This document shows positions 14,957 through 22,759 of a stretch of DNA of 27,505 nt, piece after piece. Position 1 is the stretch's first letter. The number at the start of each line of letters is the position of its first letter. The position numbers were made by a program, and so were the translations under genes. Source of the stretch: UBA993 sp964485855. GTDB lineage: Bacteria; Bacillota; Dethiobacteria; DTU022. Under the pieces are notes generated by a model. It was not told the DNA's origin. It saw only the letters and a list, made by a program, of their open reading frames with translations, and made no database searches. The DNA lies in the NCBI GenBank assembly GCA_964485855.1, contig CAZAKI010000026.1:1-27505 (forward strand), given 5' to 3'.

Positions 14957-16477
14957 TTAGGTACTATTTCTTTTACTTCTGCTCGCTTTATCAAGATACA
15001 TATTATTGTCGGCTATTTTGAAGGCTTTTTCTAAAGGATAGTTTGCACTTTCACTGACGCCTATACCCAACGATATCCCTAACTGCAAGTCAGTTGATTC
15101 GCTGTTGAAAGCTTCAGCCTGTAAGCGCACCCTGTTAACAAATAATTCAGCATCTACTTTACCGGTATGCGGCAAGATTAGGGCAAATTCGTCACCACCT
15201 ACGCGGGCAACAATATCAGAAGCGCGTAGACTATTTTTCAATAAATCTGCACAGGCTTTAAGGTAGCGGTCACCTTCTGCATGGCCATAGGTGTCATTTA
15301 TATGTTTTAGATCATCTAAATCGGCAGCAATTATCGCGATTGGGTGTTCGCGTGAGCTGTCAAGGCGCATTAACTCATTTTCAAAGTAACGTCGATTATA
15401 GAGGCTGGTTAATTGATCTCTGAAGCTTAACTGTTTTAACTGTTGTTCCACCTGCTTTCTTTCGGTAACATCCTGCAATTCAAGTAACCGCCCGAACTCT
15501 TGACCGCCAGGGCTCAGGATCGGTGTGTTTGATACGCTATATATCTGTTCACCTAATTTAATTTCATTTTCATCTCTTAGTGCCGCTAATTTTTTAGCAG
15601 CACCTGTTTGATTAAAAAGCTCAACACCTTTTTTAACTCCGTAACATAAGTTTTGATCCAAAAGTTTTTTCGCAGCCGGATTACTATTAACAATTCTACC
15701 TTGAGTATCCAGAACAAAGATGCAATCGGGTAAATTATGAAACAACAAATCATAAGCCAGGGGGGTGACATCGATCGCTTTTTTACTGGTAAAACCATAG
15801 GTAAGTATTGCAGCCATGATGATAAAAGCAATCGGGGTAATATCAAGGAAACCATAGGGTTTAAAACCTAAAACATAAGAAATATTTGCTGCATAAATTA
15901 AAAGTGAACCAGCAGCAAACATTCCTACCGGAAAACGACTAGCCCGATCAACCTTTTTGTACATTACGACTATGAACCAAATACCAGAAATCATGATCAG
16001 ATTGGAATAGATAACGTGAATCCACCAGAATGGCCCGGCTGTTGTCTTAAGGAAATAAAACTCATCGACAACCCCAGCATCGTAAGCTTTGTAGAAAAGA
16101 AAATGCAGATCATTGGTGGCAACCAGAATTATTGACATTAAGGGAATAACAAACAGCAGAGCTGTGCTTAATGGATTCAGCTGGCCATCGTTACCTGAAT
16201 ATCGGGCTATAAATAAAAACCAAAGCACAGGTCCAGTAGCAATGCCAAAGTATGCAATGATCACAGACAATTTCAAACTGGAAAGGCTTGCCGATGCTAA
16301 TTCGAAACCATAGCCTACAGACCAGATAGTAAGTGCCCCCAACAATAATAAGAGGTTTAGCATAGCAGGACTTTTCCGATACCTGATCAAATAAAACAAA
16401 AGAGAAAGGGAAACCATTGCCGAGAAAAACATTAAGAGACTAAGCGCATTAACCTTTATGATCAGCCCTCCCAGCAA
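14957..16477 (-). CDS. 7TM-PAS-GGDEF diguanylate cyclase
   Basis: A 506-residue signalling protein. Residues 1-230 hold about seven hydrophobic helices of the histidine-kinase 7TM sensor type, with ends near LTYGFTSKK. A PAS domain follows at about 243-340 (LPDCIFVLDTQGRIVNSNPA). The GGDEF domain is at about 345-500: LTSLYNRRYFE, then ARVGGDEFALILP with intact G427-G428-D429-E430-F431, so it should make cyclic di-GMP. An RxxD inhibitory site (R418-D421) sits five residues ahead of GGDEF, so product inhibition is expected. No EAL domain. The start is uncertain: TTG at 16477 has no ribosome site, while GGGAGGG lies just inside the frame. Single gene, inner membrane. Confidence 0.9.
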   Translation of the reverse strand: MLGGLIIKVNALSLLMFFSAMVSLSLLFYLIRYRKSPAMLNLLLLLGALTIWSVGYGFELASASLSSLKLSVIIAYFGIATGPVLWFLFIARYSGNDGQLNPLSTALLFVIPLMSIILVATNDLHFLFYKAYDAGVVDEFYFLKTTAGPFWWIHVIYSNLIMISGIWFIVVMYKKVDRASRFPVGMFAAGSLLIYAANISYVLGFKPYGFLDITPIAFIIMAAILTYGFTSKKAIDVTPLAYDLLFHNLPDCIFVLDTQGRIVNSNPAAKKLLDQNLCYGVKKGVELFNQTGAAKKLAALRDENEIKLGEQIYSVSNTPILSPGGQEFGRLLELQDVTERKQVEQQLKQLSFRDQLTSLYNRRYFENELMRLDSSREHPIAIIAADLDDLKHINDTYGHAEGDRYLKACADLLKNSLRASDIVARVGGDEFALILPHTGKVDAELFVNRVRLQAEAFNSESTDLQLGISLGIGVSESANYPLEKAFKIADNNMYLDKASRSKRNST

Positions 16478-16715
16478 TTTTGTTATATAATTCTACACTG
16501 CAGCTGCTGTTCCTTTTTCAAATAAATTTATATGAGGCATATACTATGCCCATTGCTTTAATTTATAATCATAAAAATTATAATCATGAAAGAACAGCGC
16601 TTCTTGGCGAAAACTGCACCAAAAACCGCTGCCTTTTTTCCCGAAGCAAGTTACTTTAAAGATTATTTAAATTTTGATTTATCCCCTAAAGCGATCTAGT
16701 GATATCACCTTAGGG

Positions 16716-17543
16716 TCAACTTAAGATGAGATAGAAGATAATACCCAGGGGTAGAATCAAACCAATGTTCGAGATGTTTGAAGTTACCAATGCATCAATC
16801 GCTTCCTGAGTATCCTTGATATATCCGGTTCGGTTTTTATGTTTGTGGATATCATAAATCTCAACAAACGAAGTTAACTCGCTAATTGAAGTAATTAGAC
16901 CAAGAATCCATCCTACGGCCCAAGCAGGAATATTAAAATATAGGATCAGGCTTCCGGCACTGATGCTTAGAAACCGACCGGCAATTAATATTAGACCAAT
17001 TCCGGCAGCTAAAAACAGCAATCCCCCAAGTAAAGTGCCTCTTTCTGTCCCTGGTGGTAGAGGGGCCGGTTGCCCTTTAACATTATAAAGTCGATCAAAA
17101 ACTCTGTAGGTTACAAAAAATAGAATTAAACCTGCTGCTAAGCTAAACCCAATGGTAATATTCATTGCTATCAATAATAAGGGTAGCGCTACAGATACAA
17201 TCCCGAATAATATTTCATCTATAAACCACTTGTTTTTTAAATCAATTTGTTGCCGATAGACAATCACGGTTAAAAGAAATAAAACCCAGTTTATTATATT
17301 TGATGAAGCTATATTCCATAGTCCTGCACTAAATACTCCGGCCAAAGCTCCTGCTACCAAAGCTGTGAGTTCAGGAATGCTAGTGGCATATCCAATAATC
17401 TGACCTCTGACTTTTGCTGAAAAATTAAAGGTTGCGCTTAAATTGACGATGCCTGCCATGAGAAGGTATTTTACGGAAGCAACTACAGTAACTGCCGCCA
17501 TGATCAGTATTAGTAGATCTTGAAACAGTAAAATTGTTAACAT
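16716..17543 (-). CDS. CaCA-family cation exchanger (Na+/Ca2+ type)
   Basis: A 275-residue membrane protein with about nine hydrophobic helices and two alpha repeats of the calcium/cation antiporter superfamily. Repeat 1 is GYATSIPELTALVAG...ASSNIINW with the key acidic E58; repeat 2 is GLITSISELTSFVEI...VTSNISNIG with E222. The antiparallel halves and the two TSxxE sites fit Na+/Ca2+ or Ca2+/H+ exchange. It is shorter than the usual 300-350 and the motifs are diverged (family GTSxPE reads YATSIPE), so the ion is not certain. GGTGAGGGG runs directly into the ATG at 17543, which is a tight ribosome site. The gene stands alone, about 90 bases downstream of a repeat copy. Confidence 0.75.
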   Translation of the reverse strand: MLTILLFQDLLILIMAAVTVVASVKYLLMAGIVNLSATFNFSAKVRGQIIGYATSIPELTALVAGALAGVFSAGLWNIASSNIINWVLFLLTVIVYRQQIDLKNKWFIDEILFGIVSVALPLLLIAMNITIGFSLAAGLILFFVTYRVFDRLYNVKGQPAPLPPGTERGTLLGGLLFLAAGIGLILIAGRFLSISAGSLILYFNIPAWAVGWILGLITSISELTSFVEIYDIHKHKNRTGYIKDTQEAIDALVTSNISNIGLILPLGIIFYLILS

Positions 17544-17633
17544 CCCCTCACCAGTGAATAATATGTAGATTATGTAACATTAATTCAATCATTATCTGCT
17601 TTGTAAATATTAAATCATCTGAAACGTTTGGGC

Positions 17634-17667
17634 AAAACAAGACAGATGAAACGTCCCCGCGTCTTGT
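17634..17667. repeat. REP-like repeat, copy 2 (complete)
   Basis: It shares 32 identical bases with 13336-13367. The complete unit (17637-17667) has 7-base inverted ends, ACAAGAC and GTCTTGT, around a GC-rich centre with ACGTCCCCGC. It is extragenic, between the exchanger promoter region and the cold-shock terminator. Length, inverted ends and placement resemble REP elements mobilised by Y1 transposases, but no such transposase gene is in the window. Confidence 0.75.
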
Positions 17668-17680
17668 ACAGGCGCACCCT

Positions 17681-17717
17681 AAAAAGAGCGCTTCCGGATT
17701 AATCCGAAAGCGCTCTT
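17681..17717 (-). terminator. Rho-independent terminator after the cold-shock gene
   Basis: A 34-base hairpin at 17684-17717, arms AAGAGCGCTT and AAGCGCTCTT extended by a further CGGATT/AATCCG stem, is followed on the minus strand by TTTTTA. It lies 25 bases after the csp stop codon. Confidence 0.9.
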
Positions 17718-17741
17718 CGATTTTAAAATGTTAGCTATGCT

Positions 17742-17939
17742 TTAAGCACGAACTACATTTTCGGCCTGCTCGCCGCGGTCACCTTTGACGACTTCGAAAG
17801 TCACATTCTGACCTTCATCCAATGTTTTGAAACCGTCTCCCTGTATAGCAGAGAAATGCACAAATACATCTTCGCCGTTTTCTCTTTCGATAAAACCGTA
17901 ACCTTTGTCTGCATTAAACCATTTTACTGTACCTTCCAT
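17742..17939 (-). CDS. csp: Cold-shock protein (CspA family)
   Basis: A 65-residue single cold-shock domain, the standard size. MEGTVKWFNADKGYGFIERE holds RNP1 (KGYGFI) and DVFVHFSAI holds RNP2 (VFVHF). It binds single-stranded RNA and DNA and acts as an RNA chaperone. ATG at 17939 has AGGAGG 8 bases upstream; the frame stays open to 18005 but those codons are leader. The DNA upstream is AT-rich and would give a longish 5' leader, which is usual for csp genes. Monocistronic with a strong terminator. Confidence 0.95.
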   Translation of the reverse strand: MEGTVKWFNADKGYGFIERENGEDVFVHFSAIQGDGFKTLDEGQNVTFEVVKGDRGEQAENVVRA

Positions 17940-18191
17940 TTTACAGCCTCCTAAATCGTATTGTCCAAAAAGCGGAATTTCATCAATCATCTTTCGCACT
18001 ACCATTATGAGGAGGCTTATGGATGTCTAATAACTTCTACTTTTCACACTTGTGTAAGGGTAACATAAAATCATAAAAAATGCAAACTAACGAAAACTTT
18101 TATGCATTCGCATTATTATATAGCGCTAAAACTGAAGGAGTATAATAGACTAAAAACTATACTTAATGGTAAAGAGCAGGAAGGGGCACTG

Positions 18192-18620
18192 ATGAACAAG
18201 AAAAGAGGTTTGACCAAATTCCTAGCTGTTGGCGGGACAGTACTGATCTGGATACCAATTGTTTTCACTGTTACTTTGTCAATAATCGGCTCTGCTGTTT
18301 CCCACAGATTTTTATGTGATTACCTGATGCCTGCTGAACTTTTTCCGGTTGCATTTGTCGGAGCCCTAGCACTTCTCTGGGCAGCAATGAGGGTGCGTAT
18401 CCTTCACAAAACACTCGGTCTATTAACGCTGGCCATGGTGATCTTTCTGGCTGGCGGCCAACTGATAGCTGTGTTAACCGGGCTGGCCTCAGGAGCTGTA
18501 AAACCGGGAGGTTGGCAGATGGCACTGGCCTTGACCGGAATTGTACTATACACTTTAGCTGTAATCAGCCTCGGCATCACCGGTATTAATTTGATTAAGA
18601 AACTAAAGGGGGTTCAATAA
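18192..18620 (+). CDS. Four-helix membrane protein of unknown function
   Basis: A 142-residue integral membrane protein with four hydrophobic helices (about 9-32, 47-66, 73-98 and 110-134) and basic ends (MNKKRGLTK, LIKKLKGVQ), so both ends probably face the cytosol. No family signature recognised. AAGGGG lies 6 bases before the ATG at 18192; the frame is open back to 18102 but without a ribosome site. TATAAT at 18141-18146 is a plausible -10 though no good -35 pairs with it. The next gene starts at the base after its stop codon, so the two form an operon and their products may act together. Confidence 0.7.
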   Translation: MNKKRGLTKFLAVGGTVLIWIPIVFTVTLSIIGSAVSHRFLCDYLMPAELFPVAFVGALALLWAAMRVRILHKTLGLLTLAMVIFLAGGQLIAVLTGLASGAVKPGGWQMALALTGIVLYTLAVISLGITGINLIKKLKGVQ

Positions 18621-18869
18621 TTGGGTATCATTATTGTTGCGTTGATCATATTGATAGCAATCATCTACATTTTGTGGAACCAAAACCGCCAGGGATTGGG
18701 TAAGAGCAATAAGTTGCGTCAGCAAGCACGCAAGATGTTACACGCTGCCCCCGATGCTGCAGATGAAATAATTGATAGACAACTTCGTGCTTTACAAAAA
18801 CGCCATCCCGGACAAACCGAAGAATGGTACCTGGAAAAAATAATATATGACCTTGAAAGAGATCGGTAA
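18621..18869 (+). CDS. Small single-helix membrane protein with charged tail
   Basis: An 82-residue protein: an N-terminal hydrophobic helix (about 2-19, IIIVALIILIAIIYILW) and a cytosolic helical tail with many charges (HAAPDAADEIIDRQLRALQK, EEWYLEKIIYDLERDR). Family not recognised. The start is TTG directly after the upstream stop TAA, and AAGGGGG inside the upstream gene lies 8 bases before it, which suggests translational coupling. Function unknown. Confidence 0.7.
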   Translation: MGIIIVALIILIAIIYILWNQNRQGLGKSNKLRQQARKMLHAAPDAADEIIDRQLRALQKRHPGQTEEWYLEKIIYDLERDR

Positions 18870-18882
18870 TCATAAACATAAT

Positions 18883-18916
18883 TAAAAAGCCGGAAAAAAA
18901 TTAGCTTTCCCGGCTT
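18883..18916 (-). terminator. Terminator between convergent genes, mainly minus strand
   Basis: AAGCCGG (18887-18893) pairs with CCGGCTT (18910-18916), with further A/T pairs inside. The minus strand follows with TTTTTAATT, so it best serves the universal stress protein gene; the plus side has no T-tract and would be weak. Confidence 0.7.
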
Positions 18917-18930
18917 AAAGTAGGTGCGTT

Positions 18931-19392
18931 TTATCTAACAACTATTACGCAGCAATTTTTTGCATCCTGAACTACAGCATTGCTGACGCTGCCCAGGAAT
19001 AATTTTTTCAATCCACCCAGCCCCCGGCTGCCAATAACAATTAAGTCATAACCCTTTTCACGGGCTATCTCAACAATCGTATGCGCAGGATGACCTTCTG
19101 CCAGGATTGAATCCGCCTGGATATTATTTTTTGCGAAAAATGCAACGGCACTATCGATATATTTCTGGCTCTGATCCTTGAGATCCTCATACATCTGTTT
19201 TAAGCGTTCCAAATCCTCCGGAGTAAGCATATAATCCCTACTTCCCCATCCTGACGATGCAATATCCAATTTGCCATCAAACACATGGATAACGGTCACC
19301 TTCTCTATTATTGAGCATTCTGCAAGCAGTGCGGCTTTATCCAAAGCCTTCTGACTCTGTTCCGATCCATCGGTACATACTAACATTTTCAT
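18931..19392 (-). CDS. Universal stress protein (UspA family)
   Basis: A 153-residue UspA-type protein. The start MKMLVCTDGSEQSQKAL is the first strand and ATP-side loop with the family aspartate. The C-terminal GSRGLGGLKKLFLGSVSNAV is the G-2x-G-9x-G-S motif that binds the ATP phosphates, so this is the ATP-binding class. One domain, cytosolic. ATG at 19392 has AGGAG 8 bases upstream; an in-frame GTG 9 bases earlier is too close to that site. Monocistronic. Confidence 0.92.
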   Translation of the reverse strand: MKMLVCTDGSEQSQKALDKAALLAECSIIEKVTVIHVFDGKLDIASSGWGSRDYMLTPEDLERLKQMYEDLKDQSQKYIDSAVAFFAKNNIQADSILAEGHPAHTIVEIAREKGYDLIVIGSRGLGGLKKLFLGSVSNAVVQDAKNCCVIVVR

Positions 19393-19678
19393 TATTTTCA
19401 CTCCTTTATTAGTTGTTAGCAGTTACCAATCTTCCTGTTATTATTATAATACAAATAGGAATAAATTGTAAGGGATAATATCACATTTGTGAATATTCGC
19501 TTCTAATGACATCATATCTATGCCTAATAATTGTAAATAATTAGTATCAATTTAATTTTCTTCATCAAACTACTAGTATTTTCCATAATTGCCAACATAC
19601 TTCTTAAAGCGATTATTGGTATCCTTGGCCTTCTCTACGCCCGGATTAATAGCTGTTCCCGCTTAGCTGCTGATAATC

Positions 19679-21109
19679 TTAAATCAAATCATTTGTTGCT
19701 CTAATTAGAATATCATCCAGTTTCGTTTTCACAGTTTCAGAAAGTTCATTTTGAACAGGTCCCGAGAGTATCTCAGTCACCTTTTCCCTGGCCCTAGTAT
19801 AAAGATCAGTTTTGCTACCTTCCTGCATTTCTTCGATCTTTATTTTATCCTGCAGCAGTGGTTGATAAAATTCCTTATCGCGGCAAAGACGGAATGTGCT
19901 TTCACGATCCAAAAAGTGACCACCGGGTCCTACTTTGAAAAGATCGTCAAAAAGATTCTTGCCCTCAGAAAAATCGATGCCGCAAGCCAAGCGCCGGCAG
20001 CGACGGGCAATTTCCTCATCAATGATGATCTGTTCCAACACCAGGAGCTGGCTGGTTTCAATCTCGCCAATACCATTGACTACATCCACTCCTCCTAATA
20101 CCAGGGGCAAAGTAGTAATCATTTTTTCCATAATTGCTTCGGGACCAGGCTGACGGGCATCTGTTAAACAACCGGCCTGGGTGTTTGGCAAATTATAATA
20201 ACGAGCCATTTCACCCATCGCAGCTGTTTGAATAACCATTTCCGGCGATCCTTCCAAGAAGTTCCCGGTTTTGAAATCCATCGTGCCAGAAGCAGCCCCG
20301 TAAATCTGGGGTGATCCGGGCTTGATAATCTGAAAGAGCACCAGCGTTGACAAAGCCTCTGCATTCGCCAGGTAAATGTTGGAGAAAAGTCCGGCAGGAC
20401 CAGTAGAACCACAAGCCGGCATCGGTAATATTAAAACGGGCACCTGATAAGCTAGCAGATCCAGGCATGCTTCGCTCATGGGCCCTTCATGGGTTAAAGG
20501 CGCAACCGGGCAATAGCAGACTGAGCAAATTTTTCTCTCCTTCACCTCTTCTTCACTACCACCAAGAATACATTTCATCGCTTCGATTAAATATGGCACT
20601 TCTTCAGGGCGGTGTAATTCGTGTTGAATATGTTTTGAGCTATGCTTTAAAGCAGTCAGAAATTCATAAAGTACACGCGAGGATTTTGGAGCGTCGGAAG
20701 CAATTACCGGAGGCCAGTTGATCATCCCTAGCTCAATGTTTTCGAACACTCTAGACCCTAGTTCGATATCTTTTGTCGTCCCATAGCGTTTTTGACCACT
20801 TTCAAAATCGACGGCGAAGCTTGCTGTACCATCAAGAGTATAGGCTGTATACGCTGAGGGCATAACAAAATCATAATCTTTATTACGAGCCCCCAGAGTA
20901 AACTCCTTTGGAGCCGTTTTTAAAGCTTGTTCAACCATACTTCGATCAATACGGGCTAGAGAATTTTGATAATCAATTCTGGCCCCGGCCAGTTCAAGCT
21001 GCCTCAACACTAATTTGCTGTGAAATCTAACCCCGACTTCAGCTAGAACCCGCAGACTTTCCAGGTGGATTCTTTCCCGGTTTTCTTCCGATAGAACGAT
21101 ATATTTCAA
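19679..21109 (-). CDS. Non-pyrrolysine MttB-family corrinoid methyltransferase
   Basis: A 476-residue member of the trimethylamine methyltransferase (MttB/COG5598) superfamily. The opening KYIVLSEENRERIHLESLRV followed by LAEVGVRFHS is typical, as are PLTHEGPMS, LPMPACGSTGPA, GAASGTMDFKTG and TDARQPGPEAIMEK. The frame has no internal TAG, so it belongs to the pyrrolysine-free group that includes glycine betaine, proline betaine and carnitine demethylases. These pass a methyl group to a corrinoid protein. Its substrate is unknown. TTG at 21109 is chosen because GGAAGGAAG lies about 8 bases upstream and the product then starts like its relatives; the frame extends to 21187. No corrinoid protein, RamA-type activator or transporter is adjacent, which is unusual. 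Confidence 0.85.
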   Translation of the reverse strand: MKYIVLSEENRERIHLESLRVLAEVGVRFHSKLVLRQLELAGARIDYQNSLARIDRSMVEQALKTAPKEFTLGARNKDYDFVMPSAYTAYTLDGTASFAVDFESGQKRYGTTKDIELGSRVFENIELGMINWPPVIASDAPKSSRVLYEFLTALKHSSKHIQHELHRPEEVPYLIEAMKCILGGSEEEVKERKICSVCYCPVAPLTHEGPMSEACLDLLAYQVPVLILPMPACGSTGPAGLFSNIYLANAEALSTLVLFQIIKPGSPQIYGAASGTMDFKTGNFLEGSPEMVIQTAAMGEMARYYNLPNTQAGCLTDARQPGPEAIMEKMITTLPLVLGGVDVVNGIGEIETSQLLVLEQIIIDEEIARRCRRLACGIDFSEGKNLFDDLFKVGPGGHFLDRESTFRLCRDKEFYQPLLQDKIKIEEMQEGSKTDLYTRAREKVTEILSGPVQNELSETVKTKLDDILIRATNDLI

Positions 21110-21447
21110 TTCTCTACTTCCTTCCGTAATTCTAAATACAGGCTTGGTGGTAAACCCTTTTCCTACCCTCAATATCATTATAAACAACCAATGAACAAAA
21201 GGGTATATAATTAGTCACAATTTACAATCAAAAGTGATGAAGGAAAAGATAATATCGGCAAGTGCTAAGCTATTGATCTTATATCAAGGCAACCTTAATC
21301 TTACAAAATAAATGGGCAGGGCAGATTTCCTGCTGGTCACTTTAATTATTGTAAATTTCTTGGATTAATATGATAAGATCAATAATATGAAAAATTTCTG
21401 ATCTGTTCTGTGCACATAGTTGATCTGTTTGTTAATGGAGGTAGAAA
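21110..21447. other. Intergenic region between divergent mttB-like and AKR genes
   Basis: It holds the ribosome site and possible promoter of the methyltransferase on one side and the AKR promoter on the other. Short inverted words such as GCAGG/CCTGC near 21316-21333 are present, but I see no riboswitch, in particular none of the conserved cobalamin-box words. Confidence 0.4.
21360..21388 (+). promoter_or_regulatory. Sigma-A type promoter for the AKR-ferredoxin gene
   Basis: TTGGAT (21360-21365), 17 bases, TAATAT (21383-21388). It would give a leader of about 50 bases before the ATG at 21448. Confidence 0.5.
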
Positions 21448-22626
21448 ATGCAGTATCGTAATTTTGGGAAACTTGATATCAAAGTATCGGCGCTTGGTTT
21501 CGGAGCGATGCGTCTGCCTGTTTCGAATGGAGCTATTGACGAGAAAGAAGCAATAAAGATGATTCGCTACGCTATCGATCATGGCCTCAATTACATCGAT
21601 ACAGCTTATATTTATCATGAAGGTAAGAGCGAAAACCTGATTGGTAGAGCTATAAAAAACGGTTACCGGGATAAAGTTCATCTGGCAACCAAACTGCCCA
21701 GCTGGAAAGTTAAAAGCAGCTCAGATTTTGATCGTTTTTTTAACGAGCAGCTTAACCGGCTTGGCGTTGACTATCTCGATTTTTATTTGCTTCATGCCTT
21801 GGATAAAAAGGAATGGCCTAAACTTCGCGATTTAGGAATAATTAACTGGGCCGAAAAAGCAATTGCTGATGGGCGTTTTCGTCATCTTGGTTTCTCTTTT
21901 CATGATAACAACGCGGTCTTCAAAGAAATAGTAGATGCATACCAGTGGGCTATGTGCCTCATTCAGTATAACTACATGGATATAAACACTCAGGCTGGAA
22001 TTGATGGATTGCGCCATGCAGCTAAGAAAGGACTTGCTGTTGCTGTAATGGAACCCTTACTCGGTGGCAGACTTGCAGAACCGACTCCTTCTGTTCAATC
22101 AGCTGTCTGGAATCAGGCAAACATCCAAAGAACGCCGGTCGAATGGGCGCTGCAGTGGCTCTGGAACCAACCGGAAGTATCTATTGTTTTAAGCGGAATG
22201 AGTACCATGGAACAGGTAAAAGAAAACATTGCTTACGCTTCAGCATCAGGTGTCGGCCAGCTCAAACCTGATGAACTTGCACTCTTTGATCAAGCCCGGT
22301 TGATGCACGAGTCATTAACAGCCATACCATGTACCAAGTGTAGTTACTGTATGCCCTGCCCGTATAAAGTAGATATCCCCGAGAATATTAGCAACTACAA
22401 CGATGCAGGCATGTATGACCGGCTTGAAGTTTCACGCGAAAAATATAATTCCTGGAAAGTTGATCCTGATAAGAACCATGATAAGAGCGTTGATATTCGG
22501 GCCGCCTGCTGCACCGGTTGTGAGGAATGCGAGTCAAAATGCCCCCAGAATATTCCTATCAGTAGATGGATGACTATAATACATGAAGTAATGGCTGAAG
22601 ACAAACCTTTCAAAAGGAAACTGTAA
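21448..22626 (+). CDS. Aldo/keto reductase with C-terminal ferredoxin domain
   Basis: A 392-residue fusion of the COG1453 type. The AKR barrel (1-285) has the tetrad D51 (NYIDTAYIY), Y56, K82 (LATKLP) and H116 (FYLLHAL). The C-terminus carries two cysteine clusters for [4Fe-4S] centres: C295-x2-C298-x2-C301-x2-C304-P and C355-x2-C358-x2-C361-x3-C365-P. This layout links NAD(P)H or ferredoxin electrons to carbonyl reduction and is common in anaerobes. GGAGG lies 6 bases before the ATG, and a promoter is at 21360-21388. Cytosolic, apparently a single gene. Substrate unknown. Confidence 0.92.
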   Translation: MQYRNFGKLDIKVSALGFGAMRLPVSNGAIDEKEAIKMIRYAIDHGLNYIDTAYIYHEGKSENLIGRAIKNGYRDKVHLATKLPSWKVKSSSDFDRFFNEQLNRLGVDYLDFYLLHALDKKEWPKLRDLGIINWAEKAIADGRFRHLGFSFHDNNAVFKEIVDAYQWAMCLIQYNYMDINTQAGIDGLRHAAKKGLAVAVMEPLLGGRLAEPTPSVQSAVWNQANIQRTPVEWALQWLWNQPEVSIVLSGMSTMEQVKENIAYASASGVGQLKPDELALFDQARLMHESLTAIPCTKCSYCMPCPYKVDIPENISNYNDAGMYDRLEVSREKYNSWKVDPDKNHDKSVDIRAACCTGCEECESKCPQNIPISRWMTIIHEVMAEDKPFKRKL

Positions 22627-22759
22627 GTACTGGTCTGTATAAAAAAGGAAAACTACTTGAACCCTAACAGAAATGGCCATACACGGCTATTGTTATTACA
22701 AATAATCTAAAAGTTTTTATCATCAAGGATAATCAAGTTTAGGAGTAAAAAAGACTAAA

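Noticed and set aside
16684..16715. CCCTAA/TTAGGG stem with the internal palindrome GTGATATCAC after the exchanger gene
   Set aside because: The long loop and missing T-tract make it a poor terminator; no regulator site could be argued.
19573..19662. Coding-like 29-codon minus-strand stretch after the MttB-like gene (INPGVEKAKDTNNRFKKYVG)
   Set aside because: No start codon, different frame from the upstream gene and no recognised family; could be a remnant but cannot be supported.
21110..21447. Possible cobalamin riboswitch near the corrinoid genes
   Set aside because: No conserved B12-box words or P1-type pairing were found here or upstream of cbiA.
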